Shown here piece after piece: positions 10,296 through 20,319 of a stretch of DNA of 64,000 nt; the first letter of the stretch is position 1, and each line of letters begins with the position of its first letter. The stretch spans positions 4,464,001 to 4,528,000 of the forward strand of contig OX359194.1 in the NCBI GenBank assembly GCA_947172415.1. The letters run 5' to 3'. This stretch comes from Chondrosia reniformis (taxonomy: Eukaryota; Porifera; Demospongiae; Chondrillida; Chondrillidae). A program made the position numbers and the translations under genes. The notes beneath the pieces were generated by a model that searched no databases, was not told where the DNA came from, and saw only the letters and a program-made list of their open reading frames with translations.

Positions 10296-10747
10296 TTTGG
10301 CAGAAAGAAGAAACGAAACAACTGCATCTCTAGACGCTCCCAAAGTCGAAAGATGAACCTTTACAAAGATAAGTTCGACGCAGTTAGAAGAAATCCTTAT
10401 TCTATTATTGCATGTACTCGTTGTATGTACTCGTTGTATGTACTAATGGTTTGAAATTGTTGTATGAACTAGTTATATCTACTACTTTTAGTTAATAATT
10501 GTATGTTCTTGCTGCATGTACTAGTTGTATATACTAGTAGTAGGTCCTAGCTGTATGTTCTATATAGTTGTAAGTTCCATCGTTAGCTATACTAGGTACT
10601 AAGTAGGTTATAGTTGTTTGTACTAGTTTTTGTACTAGTTGTATGTACTAGTTGTATGTACCAATTGTATGTACTAGTTGTATGGGTATCTACTGATACT
10701 CTGCACTAGTTGTAGTATTAGTTGCATGTATTAGTTGTATGTACTAG

Positions 10748-11125
10748 TTTTATATAGCAGTTTTATACACCAGTTGTATGTTGTAGTAGTAAGTACTATT
10801 TATATGTACTAGTTGTATGTACTAGTTATATGTAATAGTTGTATGTACTAATTCAATTTACATGTACTTGTAACTGCTTGTGTGTCCTAGTTGTGTGTAC
10901 TAGTTGCATGTACCATTAACTAGTTGTATGTAGTAGTTTTATATAGCAGTTTTATACACCAGTTGTATGTTGTAGTAGTAAGTACTATTTATATGTACTA
11001 GTTGTATGTACTAGTTATATGTAATAGTTGTATGTACTAATTCAATTTACATGTACTTGTAACTGCTTGTGTGTCCTAGTTGTGTGTACTAGTTGCATGT
11101 ACCATTAACTAGTTGTATGTAGTAG
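10748..11125 (-). repeat. 189-bp tandem duplication within the satellite
   Basis: The segment starting TTTTATATAGCAGTTTTATA at 10748 recurs at 10937, offset 189 bp, and I saw no difference across the unit (ending CATGTACCATTAACTAGTTG). Since 189 is not a multiple of 13, the unit is a higher-order repeat. The near identity points to a recent event. Confidence 0.85.
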
Positions 11126-11770
11126 TTTTATGTATTAGTAACTAGTTGCATGTATTAGTTGTAGGTAGTAGTTGTATGTACTAGTTGTATGTACTAGTTG
11201 TATGTTCTAGTGCTGGTTATATTTACTAGTTGTAGGTACTTCTTGTATATACTAGTACAAGTTTTATTCACTAGTTGTAGGTACCAGTTGTTTGTAATAG
11301 TTGTCTGTACTAGCTACTAGTTGTATGTACTAGTTGTATGTAGTAGATTTATGTAATAGTTCTATGTACTAGTTGCAGAAATAATTTAATGTACTAGTTG
11401 TGTGTAATAGTTGTATGTGTTCGTTATATGTACCACTTGCATGTAGCAGCTGTATGTACTATGTAGTTGTAGGTTCTAGAACTAGTTATAATAGGTACGT
11501 GGTAGGTTATAGTTGTATGTACAAGTTGTATGGACCAGTTGTATGTACCACTTGTATACAGTAGTTGTGTGTACTAGTTGTATGTACTAGTTATATGTTC
11601 TAATTGTATGTACCAGGTTTATGTAGTTGTAAGTCCTACAATTAGTTATATATACTAGTTGTAGGTACTAGTGGTATAAACTAGTTGTATGTACTAGTTG
11701 TATGTACTAGTTGTATGAACTACTTGTATCTACAATTTATATGTTCTAGTTATATGTATATGTTCTAGTT

Positions 11771-11923
11771 CTATGTACTAGTTGTAGTACTAGTTACAAG
11801 TACTAGTTGTATGTTCTAATTCTATGTACTAGCTGTAGTACTAGTTACAAGTACTAGTTGTATGTTCTAATTCTATGTACTAGTTGTAGTACTAGTTACA
11901 AGTACTAGTTGTATGTTCTAATT
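11771..11923 (-). repeat. 51-bp higher-order repeat, three copies
   Basis: The unit begins CTATGTACTAGTTGTAGTAC and includes AGTTACAAGTACTAG and TTCTAATT. It starts at 11771, 11822 and 11873, with a fourth partial start at 11924. One base differs in the second unit (GTTG to GCTG). Confidence 0.85.
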
Positions 11924-12290
11924 CTATGTACTAGTTGTATGAACTAGTTGTATGTACCAGTTGTATGTGCTAGTTATATGTGTATGTACTAGTTTTATGT
12001 ACTACTTCTATGTACTAGTGGCAGAACTAATTAATGTACTAGTTGTGTGTACTAGTTGTATGTACTAGTTATATGTACCAATTGTGTGTCCCAGTTGTAT
12101 GTACTATATAGTTGTAGGTTCTAGAACTACTTATAATAGGTACTAGGGAAGTTATAGTTGCTTGTACTAGTTGCTTGTACTAGTTGTTTTTACTAGTTGT
12201 AAGTACTAGTTGTATGTAATATTTGTGCGCACTTGTTGTATGTACTACTTGTATGTACTACTTGTATGTATTAGTTGTATGTACTAGTAC

Positions 12291-13298
12291 AATACAATAA
12301 TGATAAATAAATAACTAGTGTACAACAAATGAGTTAAAATAGTGAAGTGATGCTATACATTCAAAAGAAGAATTAAAAAATGCCTAATTGCTCATCTACA
12401 AGAGATTATTAATACGTGATGGATTTTGACAGTGTCTTTAAAAAAATCAAAGCTACAAGTCTATATAGTATTGTCAATGGTTTGTTGAGATGCGTCCCTC
12501 AGAGGCAGCAAGAGATATGTCCACCTCACAGATTGGGTGATGTAGAGAGGAACGACTTCCACGGATGCACATGATGGCGGACCTAAGTATAGCAAACGAC
12601 AGACGGCATCTCAACCAATTCATGACAAGGGCATATGGCCTTTGCTGCTTCTGTGCAACCAGGTCTGCCAGCCTCTTGTAGAAGATGGTTGCCTCCCTTC
12701 CCATACTTCCTACAGTGGAGAGGACAATGGGTGTAAATACTCCATGTTCAACATCCCGTATGCGCTGGGCATATTCTCTTTTCTTTGCAGCCTCATGCTT
12801 CTTGTATGCAGTTGCCAATGAGGAGGAACGGTTGCTGGGCGCGTTTGGGTGAAAAACCCGTATGTCAAAGAATGCGTCCTGAGCTTTGCTCCAAAAACCC
12901 CTGGCAAGGATGTCTGGGCGAGCACCATCTGCAACATTTGCTGAACGTAGATGAAATGTTTCACCTGTCAGTGGCTGTAAGGGAGGTTCTGTGGCAACAT
13001 TGTGGCATACCTCGGTGAGCAATGAGGCAGTGATATCACGGATCTCATTGTGGCGGATGATCGGAAAGCCACCCATTGGACATATCATGGCATGATCAAC
13101 AGTGAACGCTGTTCCACAGTTGCATGTTTGGGGAGGGTTGTTTAGGGTCCATCCATATCTTAGGCATAGTGCATCTCGAAATTCCCCCTTGTTTAGGTAG
13201 AATCCATGCTCTTCCAATGGAGTGACTGTCAGCCAGGAAGAAGATCCTTTCTCTTTGGCCAGGTTAACTGCACGCTGCAGATGGGGGGAGAGATGATC
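12291..13298 (-). mobile_element. 3' end of a retroelement, 5' truncated by satellite
   Basis: A 1-kb island holding the C-terminal coding part of a retroelement (12474-13298) and about 180 bp of downstream sequence. The reading frame is open to the border with the satellite at 13299, so the 5' part was lost at that junction. No terminal repeat or poly(A) was identified at the left end. Confidence 0.7.
12474..13298 (-). pseudogene. Retroelement polyprotein C-terminus (CCHC, RH and PD...D region)
   Basis: An open frame of 274 codons with no start codon of its own; it enters from the satellite border. Counting from 13298, residues 59-73 form a Cys-Cys-His-Cys cluster (CNCG...VDHAMIC), followed by an Arg-His pair at 82-83, then GARPDILARGFW at 126-137 and FFDIRVF near 143-149. 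This order resembles the zinc-knuckle plus PD-(D/E)xK restriction-like endonuclease at the C-terminus of R2-like non-LTR retrotransposons. I also recall similar proteins predicted from repeats in cnidarian and sponge genomes. The exact class is not certain from sequence alone. The frame is intact over its length and ends at a stop at 12474-12476. There is no RT upstream, so it is a dead fragment despite the clean frame. Confidence 0.65.
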
Positions 13299-15352
13299 GT
13301 ATGTACTAGTTGTATGTACTAGTATTAATTATATATACAAGTTGTAGGTACTAGTTGTATGTACTAGTTGTATCTACAATTTATATGTACTAGTTATATG
13401 TGTATGTACTAGTTCTACGTACTAGTTGTAGTACTAGTTGCAAGTACTTATCGTAGTACTAGTTCCAAGTACTAGTTGTATGAACTAGTTGTTTGTACTT
13501 GTTTGTTGTTGAATTAGTCATATGTTCTAGTTGTATGTACTAGTTTTATGTACTAGTTCTATGTACTAGTTGCAGAACTAATTTAATGTACTAGTTTTGT
13601 CTAGTAGGTGTGTGTACTAATTGTATGTATTAGTTGTTTGCATTAGTTTTATGTACTATTTATATGTATTAGTTACATGTACTAGTTATATGTATATGGA
13701 CTAGTTCTATGCACTAGTTGTAGTACTAGTTGTATGTACTAGTTGTATGTACTTGTTTTAGGTGTTAATTGTATTTACCAGTAATAGTTATATTTACTTG
13801 TTGTAGGTACTAGATGTATGTACTAGTTGTACGTACTAGTTATGTAAAAGTTGTATGTACTTGTTGTATGTGCTAGTTTTATTTTCTCGTTTTATGTACT
13901 AGTTATATGAACTAGTTGTAGAGCTAGTTGCAGGTACTGGTTGTATGTACCAGTTGTATGTCCTAGTTGTAAGAACTAGTACTTGTTATATTTACTAGTT
14001 ATAGGTACTAGTTTTATGTACTAGTATTATGTACTAGTTTTATGTACTAATTGTATGTACTAGTTTAATGTACTCGTTGTATGTATTAGTTGTGTACTAG
14101 TTGTATATAGTACTTTTATGTACTATTTTTATGTAGTTTTTCTATATATTAGTTCTATGTACTAGTTGTAGTACTAGTTGTAAATGCTAATCATATGTAC
14201 TAGTTGTATGTACTAGTTGTATATACTAATTGTATGTAATAGTGGCATGTACTAGTTGTATATATGTACTATTTATATAAACCAGTCGTATGTGTATTTA
14301 CTAGTTATATGTAGTAGTTGTGTGTTCTAGTTAGATGTACTAGTTGTGTGTCCTAGGTGTCTGCACTAGTTTAATGTACTAGTTGCATGTACTAGTTGTA
14401 TTTACTAGTTGTGTTTAATTGTTGTAAGTACTAGTTATATTTACTAGTTGTAGTTAATTGTTGTATGTACTAGTTGTACGTACCAGCTGCATGTACTATA
14501 TAGTTTTAGGTTCGAATACTAGTTATGCTAGGTATTAGGTAGGTTGTTTGTTTTAGTTGTATGTACTAGTTGTATGTACTGGTTGTGTGGACTAGTTTTA
14601 TGTACTACTTGTATGTACTAGTTATATACAAGTTGTATGTAGTTGTTGGATGTACTAGTTTTATGTTCTCCTTCTATGTACTAATTTATATATACTACTT
14701 ATATGTACAAGTTACATGGGTATGTACTTCTTCTATGTACTAGTTGTAATACCAGTTGCAGCTATACACTTGTTGTATGTACTAGTTGTAGTTCTAGTTG
14801 TAAATACTGGTTATGTGGACTAGTTGTATGTACCAGCTGTATGTACTATATAGTTTTAGGTTCAAGTACTAATTATGCTAGGTATTAGGTAGGTTGTTTG
14901 TTTTAGTTGTATGTACTAGTTGTATGTACTGGTTGTGTGGACTAGTTGTATGTACCACTTGTATGTACTAGTTATGTACAAGTTTTATGTAGTTTTTGTA
15001 TTTACTAGTTTTATGTTCTCGTTCTATATACTAATTTATATATACTACTTATATGTACTAGTTACATGTGTATGTACTTCTTCTATGTACTAGTTGTAAA
15101 ACCAGTTGCAGGGATATACTTGTTGTATGTACTAGTTGTAGTTCTAGTTGTATGTACTGGTTATGTGGACTAGTTGTATGTACCAGCTGTATGTACTATA
15201 TAGTTTTAGGTTCTAGTACTAGGTATGCTAGGTATTAGGTAGGTTGTGTGTGTTAGTTGTATGTACTAGTTGTATGTACTGGTTGTATGTACTGGTTGTG
15301 TGGACTAGTTTTATGTACTAATAGTAGAATATGGATTCCTTATAACTGCGTT
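13299..15352 (-). repeat. 13-bp satellite, - orientation
   Basis: Array of TGTATGTACTAGT variants. The last 30 bp (15321-15352) are non-satellite sequence leading into a PLE end. Short open frames here, such as the one at 14703-14888, are Cys/Tyr/Leu-rich translations of the repeat and are not genes. Confidence 0.93.
14482..15330 (-). repeat. 350-bp higher-order tandem repeat, about 2.4 copies
   Basis: Units start at 14482, 14832 and 15182 with ACCAGCTGTATGTACTATAT and carry TATAGTTTTAGGTTC and GGTATTAGGTAGGTTG. The spacing is exactly 350 bp both times, about 27 satellite units. Point differences between copies show some age. Confidence 0.85.
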
Positions 15353-15494
15353 GAACTTATCTTTGGGATGGTACATCCTTCGACTTTTAAGCGTATAAAA
15401 ACGCAGTTGGTTTTCGATTCTTGGTCAATTCTTTGTCAAACCCTGGGGTCTTCCTCAGTGACTGATGGTTGAGTGGAAGAATAGCCTCTATATA

Positions 15495-15932
15495 TAGAGA
15501 ACCGTTTTATCCAACCCAAAACAGCGACAACCACCTAAGGATATCAAAGGTGTAGTTTACCTAATTCCTTGCTCTGAGTGTTCTGCAGTCTACATTGGTG
15601 AAACTGGAAGGACCCTGAAAGAGAGATTGGCAGAACACAAGTGAGCAGTCAGGATGGAGAATGTGAACAACGGTATAGCTGTTCACTCCCTCAAGACTGG
15701 CCACTCAATTGCTTGGGACAAGGCCAAGATTACACACAGGGAAACCCTCTGGCAAAGGAGAAAGGTCAAAGAAGCCATCAGGATCCAGAAGAGTCAGGCG
15801 AGAATGAATTTAGATCAAGGCATTTTGTTACATCAAGCCTTGAGACGATTTAATATTCATACTTCCTGTTTTTGTCATCCTGCTGAGGGTCACATGACAG
15901 GAAGTAGAAAGGGCGGGAAAAATCCTCTATAA
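15495..15932 (+). pseudogene. PLE GIY-YIG endonuclease remnant with in-frame stop
   Basis: One frame runs from about 15495 (TVLSNPKQRQPPKDI) into KGVVYLIPCSECSAVYIGET, GRTLKERLAEHK, a TGA stop at 15642-15644, then AVRMENVNNGIAVHSLKTGH and a basic helix RRKVKEAIRIQKSQARMN, ending at 15932. VVY and YIG are the two strands of the GIY-YIG fold. The CSEC pair before it is the Cys motif seen in PLE endonucleases. In PLEs this domain makes the nick used for target-primed reverse transcription. Except for the single stop the domain is complete, so it is the best preserved PLE gene part in the window. The RT upstream is missing. Confidence 0.83.
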
Positions 15933-16029
15933 ATAGAGGCTATTCTTCCACTCAATCATCAGTCATTGAGGAAGACCCCAGGGTCAAAAGGTTTTACAAA
16001 GAATTGACGAAGAATCGAAAACCAACTGC

Positions 16030-17192
16030 CCGCTAGTGGAACATGTCCACACTTCCGGGAATTTTCGATAAAAGTTGCTAAATGACACTCTTTTTTAATT
16101 TATTCTATTTTACTTTAGAAACATCGTATTGCTAAACAAATTATCTAGAATTGAAGCGCTATTCTTTCTTAATATTTTGGCTACAAGAGCGTCACGATTG
16201 CAGGCTTTTAAAAGAAGATAAGCAGCCGTAAGTGATAGGTGCCAAATTGCCAAAATTGTTTTATTAGACTGTGGAAAATACGAATATAGAATAAATGGTG
16301 ACACCAATCTATGAAGGATAATGATATTTAATGATTGTATTGTAGTCCTTCATATCTCAGTTAAACAAGGGAATATTCCAGGAGTATACATACAACTTTT
16401 AGGCTGTTACTTACTGAAGAGATTGATGTCAAAAAATGGTTAGATATACAATCCTCCACTGTCTAATAATTGGTTCGTTTTCCATTTGTCTCTTCTCCTT
16501 CGAGTAATTGTCACATGATTATCGGCTAAAATTAGTAGTATAGCTTAGCCAATATACAATAATTTTTTATGATGTTGCTTATGCACCCAAATATTTGGTA
16601 ACACGTTTTACAAACATTAGACTTCCGAAGTTGATATGTCAAGTAAGGCTTCTCAGTAGCGATACAGTTTCCTTGATCAAAGTTTTTTGTTGTTGTAAGA
16701 GGTAAGTGGAAACAGTAAGCATATTGCATGTCTACTAATATCTATGTATTTATCAATGGCGAAAATGTATAAGCAATTAACGAAGTATAATAAAAAAAAT
16801 AGAACATTTTGGTCACGTAAGCCCTAATTCCTCGGCTATTATAATACGTAAATAATAGCTGAGGAATTAAGGCTTACGTGACTGAAACATTGTATTCTTT
16901 TTTGATTATTAACGAACTATAATCAAAAGAAAAAAAGAACATTTCAGTTATGTAGGCCTTTATTGGTCTTCCTTCGTCATTGGCCTTCCTCCCGTATACT
17001 ATATAAATTGCTCTCACAATTGATAACGACTAGTGATGACCCGTGATGCTTCAGTGGCTGGTGCTCCGCTTCACGCTCAGGTCACACGCTAGAGACACTT
17101 TCGCCTGGAATGTGACACCTCTGTAGGTGCTAATATGACGATTTACAAAAATTGGAAATTTGTAGACATGTTATACATGCACATTTTTAAAG
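16030..17192. other. 1.16-kb anonymous insertion inside PLE fragment 3
   Basis: Unique DNA splitting the PLE terminal repeat. No convincing terminal inverted repeats or target duplication were seen. ORFs of 65 codons at 16110-16307 and 16532-16729 on the - strand have no recognisable motif. It contains a strong foldback at 16812-16882 and, near 17045-17100, a stretch (TTCAGTGGCTGGTGCTCCGC) that faintly recalls a pol III A-box region but has no B box. It could be an older transposon or filler DNA. Confidence 0.5.
16812..16882. repeat. Foldback, 30-bp arms
   Basis: Arms 16812-16841 and 16853-16882 match at 28 of 30 positions as inverted repeats (GTCACGTAAGCC...GGCTATTA) around an 11-bp spacer. 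Imperfect pairing continues outward through A/T-rich flanks ending AGAACATTTTG and GAAACATTGTATTCT. It looks like a tiny foldback MITE. Confidence 0.75.
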
Positions 17193-17224
17193 GCTAAAAA
17201 GTTGAAGGATGTACCATCCCAAAG

Positions 17225-20200
17225 ATTCTATGTACTACTTATATGTACTAGTTGTATGTACTAATTGTATTGACCTGTTGCATGTACTAATTGTGTGTTC
17301 TTTTTGTATGTATTATTTGTATGAACTAGTAATAATTATATTTACTAGCTGTAGTTACTAGTTGTATGAACTACTTGTGTGTACTCGTTCTTTGTACTAG
17401 TTCTATGTACTATTTGTATGTTCTAGTTATTTGTTTATGTGCTAGTTATATGTAGTAGTTGTGTGTTTTAGTTATATGTACTAGTTTTGTGTACTAGTTG
17501 TATGCACTAGTTGTATGCACTAGTTGTATGTACTAGTTGTATGTACTAGTTGTATGTAATTGTTGTAAGTACTAGGTATATTTACTAGTTGCAGTTACTA
17601 ATTGTATGTACTAGTTGTATGTATTAGTTGTATATACTAGTTGTATGTACAAATTGTATGCATCAGCTGTGTATACTGTGGAGTTGTAGGTTCTAGTACT
17701 AGTTATACTAGGTACTAGGTAGGTAATAGTTGTATGTACTAGTTGTTTGTACTAGTTGTATGTACTAGTTATATGTACTTGTTGTAGTGATAGTTGCATG
17801 TAATAGTTGAATGTTCTAGTTGTATGTAATTGTTGTAAGTATTAGTTATATTTACTAGTTGCAGTTACTAATTGTATGTACTAGTTTTATGTACTAGTTG
17901 TATGTACTACTTGTATGTACCAGCTGAGTATACTATACAGTTGTAGGTTCTAGTACTAGATATACTAGGTACTAAGTAGCAATAGTTGTATGTACTATTT
18001 GTTTGTACTAGTTGTATGTACTAGTTGTTTATACTAGTTGTTTGGGCTAGTTGTATGTACTACTTGTATATACTAGTTTTATCTTCTAGTTGTGTGGACT
18101 AATTGTATGCACTAGTTGCAAGTACTAGTTGCATATACTAGATGTATCAACTAGCTGTATTTACTAGTCGTATGAACCAGTTGCATGTACTAATTGTATG
18201 TACTATTTATATGAACTAGCTATATGTGCATGTACTAGTTCTATGTACTTGTTGTAGTACCAATTCCAAGTACTACTTGTGTGTACCAGTTGTACTTACT
18301 AGTTGAATGTACTAGTTGTATGCACCAGTTGTTTGCTCTAGCAACTAATTCAATGTTCTACTTGTATGTACTAGTTGTGTGTACTAGTGGTTTGTACATA
18401 TTGTATGAACTAGCTGTATTCACTAGGTGTAAGTACTAGAACTAGTTGTATGCACTAGGTGTAAGTATTAGTACTAGTTATATTTACTAGTCTTAGGTAC
18501 TACTGGTATTATGTAGTAGTTTTATGTACTAGTTATATACTTGTTGTATGTACTATTTTTATGTTCCAGGGTTATGGAATCGTTCTATGTACTAGTTCAA
18601 AGTACTAATTTTAGTACCAGTTGCTGTATGTACTAGTTGTTTGTACTAGTTGCATGTACTAGTTGTATGTACTAGTTGCATGGACTAGGTGTTTGTACTA
18701 GTTGTATGTACTATTTATATGTACTAATTATATTTGTATGTGCTAGTTATATGTAGTAGTTGTGTGTTGTGTTTTATATATACTAGTTGTATGTACTAGT
18801 ACTGGTTATATTTCTTAGTAGTAGGTACTAGTTGTGTGTGCTAGTTGTATGTACTGTTGTATGTACTAGTAACTAGTTGTATCTATTAGTTGTATGTCAT
18901 AATTGTATGTCCTAATTGTATATATGTACTAGTAACAACTAGTTGTATGTACAAGTTGTATGAACTAGTAACTAGTTGTATGTATAAGTTCTATGTTATA
19001 ATTGTATGTACTAGTTGTATGTAAAAGTAACTAGTTATATGTACTAGTTGTATGTACTGGTAACTAGTTGAATATACTAGTTGTTAAGAGTAGTTGAATG
19101 TACTAGTTGTATGTACTAGTAACTAGTTATATGTACTAAATGTATTTACTAGTTGCATGTACTAGATGAATGTACTAGTTGTATATGCTAGTTGCATGTT
19201 CTAGTTTTATGTGCTAGTAAATAGTTGTATGTACTAGTTGTATGTGCTAGATGTATGTTCTAGGTGTATTTGCTTGTAACTAGTTGTATGTACTAGTTGT
19301 ATGTACTAGTAACTAGTTGTATACACTAGTTGTTTGTACTAGTTGTGTATTCTAGTTCTATGTACAAGTTGTATGTCACTAGTTTTATGTACTAGTTGTA
19401 TGTACTAGTTCAATGTACTAGTATGTAGTTGTATGTACTAGTTATGTGTACTAGTTGTAGGTACTAATTGTATGTACTAGTTGTGTGTACTAGTAACAAG
19501 TTGTATGTACTAGTTATGTGCACTAGGTTTTATGTGCTAGTTAAATGTACTTAGTTGTATATACTAGTTGTATGAACTTGTAACCTTATGTATGTACTAG
19601 TTGTAGGTACTACTTGTATGTACTAGTTGTGTGTAATTGCTGTATGTACTAGTTATATTTACTAGTTGTGGTTACCTTTTGTATGTACTAGTTGTATGTA
19701 CTAGTAACTAGTTGTATATACTAGTTGTTTGTACTAGTTGTGTATTCTAGTTCTATGTACAAGTTGTATATCACTAGTTGTATGTATTAGTTGTATGTAC
19801 TAGTTGAATGTAATAGTAATTAGTTATATGTACTAGTTATGTGTACTAGTTATATGTACTTGTTGTATGTACTAGTTGTATGTACTAATTGCATGTACTA
19901 GTAAAAATATGTAGGTACTATTTGTAGGTACTAGTTGTATGTGCTAGTTGTATGTAATTATTTGTATTAATTGTCTGTAGAAGTTGTGTGTAATTGTTGT
20001 ACTAGTTGTACGTACTACTTGTATGTACTACTTGTATGTATTAGTAACTATATGTATGTACTAGTTGTATTTACTAGTTGTATGTACTACATGTATGTAC
20101 TAGTTGTATGTACTAGTAACTAGTTGTATCTATTAGTTGTATGTAATAATTGTATGTCCTAATTGTATACATGTACTAGTAACAACTAGTTGTATGTACA

Positions 20201-20317
20201 AGTTGTATGAACTAGTAACTAGTTGTATGTATAAGTTCTATGTTATAATTGTATGTACTAGTTGTATGTAAAAGTAACTAGTTATATGTACTAGTTGTAT
20301 GTACTAGTAACTAGTTA
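17225..20317 (-). repeat. 13-bp satellite, - orientation
   Basis: Array of TGTATGTACTAGT units with the TAGGTTCTAGTACTAG / ACTAGGTACTAGGTAGG landmark near 17690 and a variant near 17945. From about 18880 on, the AGTAACTAGTTGTATGTAC composite (unit plus a 6-7-bp spacer) becomes common. No gene is present. Confidence 0.95.
18878..19995 (-). repeat. Segmental duplication, copy A (partner 20117-22352)
   Basis: Starts AACTAGTTGTATCTATTAGT at 18878 and again at 20117 (offset 1239). The match continues through shared oddities such as CTAGTAACAACTAG, GTATAAGTTCTATG and CATGTTCTAGTTTTATGTGC to CTGTAGAAGTTGTGTG in both copies. Copy B is split by the transposon 20320-21562 and lacks two short stretches present in A. 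Copy A therefore supplies the empty site for that transposon. Confidence 0.85.
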
Positions 20318-20319
20318 TA

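Larger units (their letters stand above)
9701..10408 (-). mobile_element. Penelope-like element fragment 2 (endonuclease part) with inverted ends
   Basis: The left terminal repeat at about 9703-9811 and the right one at about 10263-10369 are inverted copies of each other (AAAGGTTCATCTTTCGACTT at the left, its complement at the right). The coding direction is -, so the true 3' end is the left one. The right copy is an inverted partial terminal repeat at the 5' truncation point, an arrangement known for Penelope-like elements. Both arms carry a hammerhead-like core next to AAACGTTT. Between them lies a broken GIY-YIG endonuclease; no RT remains. Confidence 0.8.
10409..12290 (-). repeat. 13-bp satellite, - orientation
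   Basis: Array of TGTATGTACTAGT variants with the TAGTTGTAGGTTCTAGAAC landmark near 11465 and 12110 and a variant near 10565. It contains two local tandem amplifications listed separately. No gene is present. Confidence 0.95.
15353..17224 (+). mobile_element. Penelope-like element fragment 3 with inverted ends, split by an insertion
   Basis: The left end (15353-15505) is an inverted copy of the right terminal repeat (15928-16029 plus 17193-17224). Both outer ends carry GATGGTACATCC next to CCCAAAG or CTTTGGG, and both inner parts carry the GAATAGCCTCTAT / ATAGAGGCTATTC pair. The coding direction is + and only the endonuclease is left. The right repeat is interrupted after AACCAACTGC (16029) by about 1.16 kb and resumes at GGCTAAAAAGTTGAAGGATG. 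The left copy shows what the unbroken repeat looks like. Confidence 0.8.

Noticed and set aside
12710..13018. Other-frame ORFs over the retroelement fragment
   Set aside because: The 274-codon - frame with CCHC and PD...D residues explains the region; these are shadows.
14703..14888. Cys/Leu/Tyr-rich open frames in the satellite (also 15257, 32366, 33066, 34320, 49445)
   Set aside because: They are translations of degenerate 13-mers in which the TAG of ACTAGT has mutated. There is no start context, no domain, and the peptide merely repeats the satellite period.
15452..15990. Hammerhead motifs in the arms of PLE fragment 3
   Set aside because: The left arm keeps CTGAGGA and helix II but lacks GAAAC; the right has ATTGAGGA and AAAAG. 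Both are too degraded to list as features.
17045..17100. tRNA or SINE head near TTCAGTGGCTGGTGCTCCGC
   Set aside because: A weak A-box resemblance only; no B box and no closing stem.
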